A stretch of DNA of 10,525 bases from Kiritimatiellia bacterium (lineage in GTDB: Bacteria; Verrucomicrobiota; Kiritimatiellia; RFP12; UBA1067). Within the stretch, counting starts at the first letter, position 1, and every line of letters begins with the position of its first letter. The position numbers were made by a program, and so were the translations under genes. Of this stretch, positions 6,224 through 10,525 are shown in pieces. The notes under the pieces are model-generated. The model ran no database searches. It worked only from the letters and a program-made list of their open reading frames with translations, and was not told the origin of the DNA. The DNA is taken from assembly GCA_028701555.1 (NCBI GenBank), contig JAQVQN010000050.1, positions 1-10,525 of the forward strand, in the 5' to 3' direction.

Positions 6224-7033
6224 ATGGACAAGCTTTGGAAATGGATCATGCACCTTAACGCCAAGGCCTTTTGCCTGATGGCTATACTGCTTTTTTTCAT
6301 CACCGCGGTATGGTGCGGCTTCAACTACAAAACCCCTCCGGAGCCTTTTAAGGAAGGCAGCGGATCGCGTGAACAGCTTCCCTCGGAAAATTGGAACATC
6401 GGAACGCTTGATTTTGTCTCCAACCAGTTGAGTGCTGAAACGCTGACTATACCTTTTGACCCTTTCCGACCAACAATCGAAGCTATCCTGACCAACGAGA
6501 CCGAACGCGTGGCGTTTTTAAAAGCCCTGAAAGCAGCCCAGGAAGCGGCCTCGGGTTTAGGCGGCGGCAAGGAAGCCGGAGCCAAAAAAGAGGATCCGTT
6601 CGCTCACTTGCGTAAAAAAGAGACCGTGCCCGGTGCCTTGGTTGGGCCTGACGGTAAACCTATGGTCGTTCCTAAGATTTCGTTTCTAGGTTACTTTCAG
6701 CGGTCTGACGGCACCCGCGCTGCCATGTTCCACAACTCCGTGGACAATTCTCTGGCTTTCTACGAGACTGGCAATCCGGTCCACGGCCTTGACATAATAA
6801 ATGCTAATGTTAACGCTGCAGAAGTTCGCTTACCAGACGGGACTACCCGTGATCTTAAAATCGGCGAAAGTGTAGAACTGGCGCCGGAGCCTGCCGCCGC
6901 CACGCCCGCGCAGAAGCCCGGCGCCGCAAAGCAGCCCGCAAAGAAACCCGGCGCCGCCAAACAACCTGCGGCAAAGAACAACCCTAAGCGACAGCAGCAG
7001 AATGCCGCCAAACAAAAACGCAAACCGCAATAA
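6224..7033 (+). CDS. PilP/GspC-like periplasmic linker protein with basic repetitive tail
   Basis: The product is 269 residues: one transmembrane helix near the N-terminus (about 14-33), then an extended linker with IPFDPFRPTIEAI (76-88). A Gly/Lys-rich hinge follows (about 111-136). A small beta domain (about 149-220) has the PilP/GspC pattern: ISFLGYFQRSDGTRAAMF, NSLAFYETGNPVHGLDII, then VRLPDGTTRDLKIGESVEL. PilP and GspC homology-region domains contact the N0 domain of the secretin, and the neighbours (PilO before, secretin in the same cluster) fit that job. The last 50 residues are low-complexity and strongly basic, with a tandem decapeptide (KPGAAKQPAK, then KPGAAKQPAA, residues 231-250). 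Typical PilP is a lipoprotein of about 170 residues, so this one differs in anchor and tail. Family assignment is by pattern and context only. Confidence 0.68.
   Translation: MDKLWKWIMHLNAKAFCLMAILLFFITAVWCGFNYKTPPEPFKEGSGSREQLPSENWNIGTLDFVSNQLSAETLTIPFDPFRPTIEAILTNETERVAFLKALKAAQEAASGLGGGKEAGAKKEDPFAHLRKKETVPGALVGPDGKPMVVPKISFLGYFQRSDGTRAAMFHNSVDNSLAFYETGNPVHGLDIINANVNAAEVRLPDGTTRDLKIGESVELAPEPAAATPAQKPGAAKQPAKKPGAAKQPAAKNNPKRQQQNAAKQKRKPQ
6914..6973 (+). repeat. Tandem 30-bp repeat encoding a basic decapeptide
   Basis: Two 30-base units encode KPGAAKQPAK and KPGAAKQPAA in the tail of the PilP-like protein. They differ mainly at synonymous positions, so the protein repeat appears to be kept while the DNA drifts. 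Confidence 0.7.
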
Positions 7034-7083
7034 CATGCTTTTGATTGGACACATTTTTTAACACTAATTCGTGACACAAACTC

Positions 7084-8817
7084 ATGGAATCAAATCGTCA
7101 AATACGATACGCCTCTGATGAACTTACCGCTGAAGTGACCCAGAAACTGGTCGACCGCGGCCTGCTGACTGTTGATAAACTAGGAGAGTTGCAGGGGCGA
7201 GCAGCATTGACCCTTCAAAGTGTCGACAGCCTTCTGCTGAAAGAAGCGATCATCAATGAGGAGGACCTGCTTAAGGCTTTTTCTGAAGCCAGCAATATTC
7301 CTTACCACAAGATCGGCGATTTCGTGATCGAACCGGAGGCCACCGAAAAAGTCTCGGCCAAAGTCGCCCTGCGCCACCGCATCGTTCCCCTGACCTATGA
7401 TGACGGCATCCTGCTTTTGGCAGCCAGCAGCGTGCCCAGCTTAACCACAGTTGACGGATTACGTATGGTGCTGGATGTCGGAATCGACTTCGTGCTGTGT
7501 CCCGAGGTTGATGTGTCGATGTCGCTGACACACTTCTATGGTCTAGGTGCCGACACTATCGACCTGCTGATCGCCGAGGCGGAAGCCATGGGCAATCAGA
7601 GCGATGACAGCGATGAGGATATCGCCGTACATTCGCAAGAGACTGGCATGGTGCGCTTCATCAATCTAATCATCGCCGAAGCGATCCGTATGGACTGCAC
7701 CGACATACATATCGAGCCTTTCGAGAACACATTGCGACTGCGCTACCGCATTGACGGCATACTGCAGGAGATTCCCTTGCCTAAAGGAGTGGATAAACTC
7801 CGTAAAGCCGTCAGCTCGGCTGTAAAAATCATGGCGGCCATGGATATCGCTGAACACCGCAAACCGCATGACGGACGCATCAAGGTGCGTTGCGGCAGCA
7901 ACGACTATGACCTGCGCGTCTCGGTTCTGCCCACCGGCTGGGGCGAGACCTGCTGCCTGCGCATCCTGAACCGCGGCACCATGAAAATCGATTTGGACAC
8001 CTTGGGCCTGTCCCCCTACCAATTGCCGAAAATCGCCAAACTGACCGAGCTGCCGCACGGCGTGATCCTGATGACCGGTCCGACAGGTTCCGGCAAAACC
8101 ACCACTCTGTACGCCCTGCTGGCGCGTCTCAACAAGGCGGGCACAAAGATCATAACCGTGGAAGATCCGGTCGAGTATCAGATGCAGGGGATCAGCCAGG
8201 TGCAAACCCACAGCAAAATCGGTCTGACCTTCGCCAACGTCCTGCGCTCAATCCTGCGCCACGACCCGGACGTGATTCTGATCGGCGAAGTCCGCGACTC
8301 TGAAACAGCGGACATCGCGGTACGGTCGTCGCTCACTGGCCACCTTGTGCTGAGCACGCTGCACACCAATGACGCCCCCAGCGCCGTCACCCGCCTTATC
8401 GACATGGGGGTCGAACCCTATCTGATCTCGTCCTGCGTGGAAGGCATTGTGGCACAGCGCCTGGTGCGCCGGGTCTGTCCCCATTGCCGCGATACCTACA
8501 AGCCACCCGAACCGATAGTCAATGAAATCGCGGCATTCTACCCTGAGCGTATAGGTGAAGCTAGCTTCATCCACGGTCACGGTTGTCCCACTTGCGGTTT
8601 CACAGGATACCGCGGGCGCAGCGCCATCAATGAAGTCATGATCATGTCTGACCCGCTTCGCAAACTCGTGGTTGCGCGCGAACCTGCCAACATCATCAAA
8701 GACCTCGCTATAAAAGAAGGGATGGTGACCTTGCGCCAGGACGGCTGGCTGCGAGTGGTCGAAGGCCGCACCTCCGTAGAGGAAGTCCTCCGCGTTGCCG
8801 GCCGCATGGAGGAGTAA
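7084..8817 (+). CDS. gspE: GspE/PilB-family secretion or pilus assembly ATPase
   Basis: The 577 residues are a normal full length. The N-terminal MshEN/GspE-N domain (about 10-150) includes RHRIVPLTYDDGILLLAASSV, and some members of this domain class bind cyclic-di-GMP. The ATPase core has DIHIEP with RYRIDG (207-225), Walker A GPTGSGKTT (332-340), Asp box TVEDPVEY (358-365), Walker B ILIGEVRD (398-405) and His box STLHTNDA (424-431). A four-cysteine zinc module (C465, C468, C501, C504; CPHC and CPTC) is typical of GspE and PilB and is absent from PilT. All catalytic residues are present. The protein would be a cytoplasmic hexamer driving pseudopilus extension, coupled to the membrane through PilM and a GspF/PilC protein not seen here. 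It follows the PilP-like gene by 50 bases without an obvious Shine-Dalgarno. No retraction ATPase is in the window. Confidence 0.97.
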   Translation: MESNRQIRYASDELTAEVTQKLVDRGLLTVDKLGELQGRAALTLQSVDSLLLKEAIINEEDLLKAFSEASNIPYHKIGDFVIEPEATEKVSAKVALRHRIVPLTYDDGILLLAASSVPSLTTVDGLRMVLDVGIDFVLCPEVDVSMSLTHFYGLGADTIDLLIAEAEAMGNQSDDSDEDIAVHSQETGMVRFINLIIAEAIRMDCTDIHIEPFENTLRLRYRIDGILQEIPLPKGVDKLRKAVSSAVKIMAAMDIAEHRKPHDGRIKVRCGSNDYDLRVSVLPTGWGETCCLRILNRGTMKIDLDTLGLSPYQLPKIAKLTELPHGVILMTGPTGSGKTTTLYALLARLNKAGTKIITVEDPVEYQMQGISQVQTHSKIGLTFANVLRSILRHDPDVILIGEVRDSETADIAVRSSLTGHLVLSTLHTNDAPSAVTRLIDMGVEPYLISSCVEGIVAQRLVRRVCPHCRDTYKPPEPIVNEIAAFYPERIGEASFIHGHGCPTCGFTGYRGRSAINEVMIMSDPLRKLVVAREPANIIKDLAIKEGMVTLRQDGWLRVVEGRTSVEEVLRVAGRMEE

Positions 8818-8833
8818 AATCAGGTGAAAAGCA

Positions 8834-8839
8834 AGAGGT
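8834..8839 (+). promoter_or_regulatory. Ribosome binding site supporting the GTG start at 8848
   Basis: AGAGGT lies 8 bases before the GTG at 8848-8850, in the 30-base gap after gspE. It favours this GTG over the in-frame ATGs at 8875 and 8884. Confidence 0.55.
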
Positions 8840-8847
8840 AATAAGTT

Positions 8848-9495
8848 GTGCAGCTCCCCATCCATTCTTGTGACATGCCCACGATGCTAACTCCATCATC
8901 CGCCGCGTCGCCTTCCCCTTTGCGCCCTTCGCCCTTCACTCTTCACTCTTCACTATTCACTATTCACTCCCGCCGACGCCTACGGCGCGACGGGATGACC
9001 ATGATCGAGCTGGGCATCGTAATGGGCATCGTCTCGGTTTTGCTGGCCTTGGTGCTCGGACTGGCCCGCCACGTCAACACCGTCGTGAAAATCCGCCGCG
9101 CCCAGGCCGACCTCGGCGAATGGCATGAGACACTTAACCGCTGGCATCTGCGTTTCGGCGAGTACCCGCACGCTTTCATCGACACACAGGGAAACGATCC
9201 TGTTGAGAATCTAATCAGGGAGGACCAGCCGCAGGCGAATCTGACAAATCTGCTTGACCGTTGCGAGATACGTTTCGCTGACAACGGCCCCAGTGAAGCG
9301 ACTTTCCGTTCGTTTCTGACCTCCGACCTCAGCCATCTTGATCCATGGGGCACACCTTACATCTATATCCCCTCTGAAAACGCCCAGGACTACACCCTCT
9401 TCTCTTGCGGACCGGACGCAAAATCTTCGAACATTCCTTCCGGTACGCCTTTAACGCCCGACTCCACCCGCGACGACATCCATTTCGAACGGTGA
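8848..9495 (+). CDS. gspG: GspG-like major pseudopilin
   Basis: The product is 215 residues from a GTG start. The prepilin signal is RRRLRRDG|MTMIELGIVMG: cleavage after Gly49, Met instead of Phe at +1, and the required Glu at +5. The hydrophobic helix (about 50-73) leads into the spine (RRAQADLGEWHETLNRWHLRFGEYP). The head ends with the GspG hallmark DPWGTPYIYI (165-174) and DYTLFSCGPDAK (181-192), then a DDI motif (209-211) like the terminal calcium-loop region of GspG. Pseudopilins of this type form the piston that pushes substrates through the secretin. The leader (49 residues) is several times the usual length because it contains a heptanucleotide array; removing that array would give an ordinary leader. 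The stop is 4 bases before the next start, so the two pseudopilin genes are likely coupled. Confidence 0.87.
   Translation: MQLPIHSCDMPTMLTPSSAASPSPLRPSPFTLHSSLFTIHSRRRLRRDGMTMIELGIVMGIVSVLLALVLGLARHVNTVVKIRRAQADLGEWHETLNRWHLRFGEYPHAFIDTQGNDPVENLIREDQPQANLTNLLDRCEIRFADNGPSEATFRSFLTSDLSHLDPWGTPYIYIPSENAQDYTLFSCGPDAKSSNIPSGTPLTPDSTRDDIHFER
8911..8971 (+). repeat. Heptanucleotide array D (CGCCCTT / CACTCTT / CACTATT), in the gspG leader
   Basis: The clear units (8923-8971) are CGCCCTT twice, CACTCTT twice, CACTATT twice and CACTCCC. Weaker period-7 similarity extends left to about 8911. In another phase the units read CTTCACT, the same word found in array C. The array encodes part of the prepilin leader upstream of the basic stretch RRRLRR. 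Confidence 0.85.
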
Positions 9496-9499
9496 CACC

Positions 9500-10249
9500 A
9501 TGGAACTTGCTCTATTAAGGACTCAGGACCCAGGACTCAGGATCCAGAGCCATTTGCTAACGCTGGGATCGGTATCCGCCCAGCCGTCCCCGCTTTTACA
9601 CTCGTCTTTGCGACCACTGAGTGGTCGCAAAAAAGCCTTCACCCTGATCGAAATGCTCATTGTCATCTCGATCATCAGCGTGCTGCTGGGACTGCTGTAC
9701 GGCGCCTTGGAACGCGCTCAGAAGTTTAGCCGCCGCACCATCACCTACACAGAACTGAAGAGCATCGAAACCGCTTTTAAGCAGTATCACGCGCATTACA
9801 ACACTTGGCCGTCAAACACCATCTCAACAATTGAATCCGGCTACGACCGCGGTTTCATGATCACGGAACAACTGGCAAAAATGTTGCAAGGAAATCTGCC
9901 CAATGGCGTCTCCGATACAGACCTCAATAACTTTAATCCGGAAATGCTGCCGTTCATAGAATTCTCCCGATACTCCCCGGTCAACCGTGCGCCGGTCAAT
10001 CCGTTCAAGCCAAATTCTGCAAATGACACACTCCGACTGTACCGTGTGCTGTTCGATGCAAACGGTGACCGCACCATCACGGTGCCTGGCAACGATGCTG
10101 ACGGCGCTCTCACCCCGCAAACCAATATCATAGCCAGCGTTGCTGTTTGGACATTTATTCCGGCCACCCGCAAAACCGACAGTTCCGGAAATCCGCAAAC
10201 TACAAGCGATGTTATTTTCGGCAGTTGGGAATCCTTCAGCGTTAAATAA
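9500..10249 (+). CDS. Second pseudopilin (GspG/GspH-like) with Ala at the cleavage position
   Basis: The product is 249 residues from the ATG at 9500. The type III signal is GRKKA|FTLIEMLIVISIISVLLGLL, with Ala46 rather than Gly at -1; Ala is tolerated in some prepilins. The spine continues to about residue 100 (ELKSIETAFKQYHAHYNTWP). The head contains NPFKPNSANDTLRLYRVLFD followed by DANGDRTI (186-193), which resembles a calcium-binding DxNxDxxI loop, and AVWTFIPATRK (215-225), in the place where pseudopilins have the closing strands. It is probably a minor or second major pseudopilin of the same machine. The leader is long and carries a heptanucleotide array and a 12-bp-arm inverted repeat. 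An in-frame TTG at 9608, inside the inverted repeat, would give a classical 10-residue leader (MRPLSGRKKA) and is a plausible true start, though no Shine-Dalgarno precedes it. Confidence 0.87.
   Translation: MELALLRTQDPGLRIQSHLLTLGSVSAQPSPLLHSSLRPLSGRKKAFTLIEMLIVISIISVLLGLLYGALERAQKFSRRTITYTELKSIETAFKQYHAHYNTWPSNTISTIESGYDRGFMITEQLAKMLQGNLPNGVSDTDLNNFNPEMLPFIEFSRYSPVNRAPVNPFKPNSANDTLRLYRVLFDANGDRTITVPGNDADGALTPQTNIIASVAVWTFIPATRKTDSSGNPQTTSDVIFGSWESFSVK
9518..9545 (+). repeat. Heptanucleotide array E (AGGACTC type), 4 units
   Basis: The units are AGGACTC, AGGACCC, AGGACTC and AGGATCC, with exact period 7. The array lies in the leader of the last pseudopilin, 18 bases after its first ATG. Confidence 0.8.
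9607..9631. repeat. Perfect 12-bp inverted repeat inside the pseudopilin leader
   Basis: TTTGCGACCACT (9607-9618) and AGTGGTCGCAAA (9620-9631) are perfect inverted copies around a single G at 9619. The hairpin is followed by A residues on the plus strand, so it is not a standard terminator in that direction. It lies within coding sequence that specifies the residues just before the prepilin cleavage site. Confidence 0.85.
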
Positions 10250-10413
10250 AGCCAATGTTTTTCGTCTTCCATAATCCTGTCACTTTTTCGCCCGGAACTG
10301 CCAGCGCTGTCACGGCGTTAGCCCCCCATCAAGCGGAGCGGGTGTGGACCAGGGCGCACTTTGATCGTTTAGCCGGTACTCCGGCGGCCATGAGCTTGTC
10401 GAATGGCAAACGA
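10250..10413. other. Intergenic stretch with small inverted repeats
   Basis: No convincing gene is seen after the last pseudopilin. There is a tight hairpin GCCGG-TACT-CCGGC (10372-10385) and a second inverted repeat, GCCAT (10387-10391) and ATGGC (10403-10407), around the core GAGCTTGTCGA. Neither hairpin has a T-tract, so no terminator is called. Confidence 0.45.
10387..10407. repeat. Small palindromic element with GAGCTTGTCGA core
   Basis: Arms GCCAT and ATGGC flank the 11-base core GAGCTTGTCGA. From memory, a similar core flanked by CCCT and AGGG is frequent between genes of many bacteria. Here the arms differ but remain complementary, which would fit a structure-dependent dispersed repeat. 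Confidence 0.4.
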
Positions 10414-10521
10414 GCTCGTGCGCGTCGGCCCACACCCCGAAGCGCCGCCGCTCGTGCGCGTCGGCCCACACCCCGAAGCGCCGCCGCTCGTGCGCATCGT
10501 CCCGTATGCCGTAGCGCCGCC
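10414..10521. repeat. Three tandem 36-bp units at the right edge
   Basis: Units at 10414-10449 and 10450-10485 are identical; the third (10486-10521) differs at 7 of 36 positions. Units 1 and 2 can each fold (for unit 1, 10420-10428 with 10437-10445, 8 of 9 pairs), but unit 3 folds less well. Since 36 is a multiple of 3, frames stay open through the array: on the plus strand from an ATG at 10390 to the edge (Arg/Ala/Pro-rich), and on the minus strand as well. Such composition is more like repeat read-through than a real protein. There are no spacers, so this is not a CRISPR array. It may continue beyond the window. Confidence 0.8.
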
Positions 10522-10525
10522 TTCA

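Noticed and set aside
9607..9634. Intrinsic terminator at the palindrome in the last pseudopilin gene
   Set aside because: The hairpin is followed by A residues on the plus strand, and the minus strand has no T-tract after it. It also lies within an open frame continuing into a clear pseudopilin.
10414..10521. Possible CRISPR array
   Set aside because: The 36-base units are directly adjacent with no spacers.
10390..10525. Plus-strand frame from an ATG into the 36-bp array, rich in Arg, Ala and Pro
   Set aside because: The open frame is explained by a repeat length divisible by 3. No ribosome binding site or known domain is seen, and it runs off the edge.

Overview
The window looks like a bacterial chromosome segment from the Planctomycetes-Verrucomicrobia-Chlamydiae (PVC) group, most plausibly Kiritimatiellota, Lentisphaerota or Verrucomicrobiota. 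This rests on gene content and order: a secretin, a long PilM, and a PilO-like protein whose layout recalls Amuc_1100 of Akkermansia, combined with a GspE ATPase and GspG-type pseudopilins. Genus or species cannot be read from the sequence.

Layout. (1) Bases 1-279 hold the 5' end of a minus-strand gene for an exported protein; it runs off the left edge. (2) Bases 280-597 form a divergent intergenic region. It carries a dispersed-repeat-like element that could fold as a three-way junction (388-441), a long near-perfect hairpin (491-529) and a sigma-54-type promoter (532-547). (3) From 598 to 10249 there is a co-directional plus-strand cluster for one envelope-spanning machine of the type IV pilus / type II secretion superfamily. 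In order: a prepilin-like protein, a lipoprotein secretin, a PilM-PilN fusion, a PilO-like protein, a PilP/GspC-like protein, a GspE/PilB ATPase, a GspG-like pseudopilin and a second pseudopilin. (4) Bases 10250-10525 are probably non-coding and hold small inverted repeats plus three tandem 36-bp units that reach the right edge.

How the parts fit (inference from the families). GspE would power pseudopilin assembly from the cytoplasm. PilM-PilN, PilO and the PilP-like protein would form the inner-membrane and periplasmic alignment complex. The liposecretin would be the outer-membrane channel. The pseudopilins would form the piston or short fibre. The platform protein (GspF/PilC) and the prepilin peptidase are not in the window.

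The most unusual feature is repetitive DNA. Six degenerate heptanucleotide arrays (period exactly 7) lie inside the cluster. Four of them, plus a 12-bp-arm inverted repeat, lie within the N-terminal leaders of exported proteins (secretin, GspG-like, last pseudopilin), upstream of the lipobox or prepilin cleavage site. The leader segments that processing would remove appear to have collected repeats. Because 7 is not a multiple of 3, a change in unit number would shift the reading frame.
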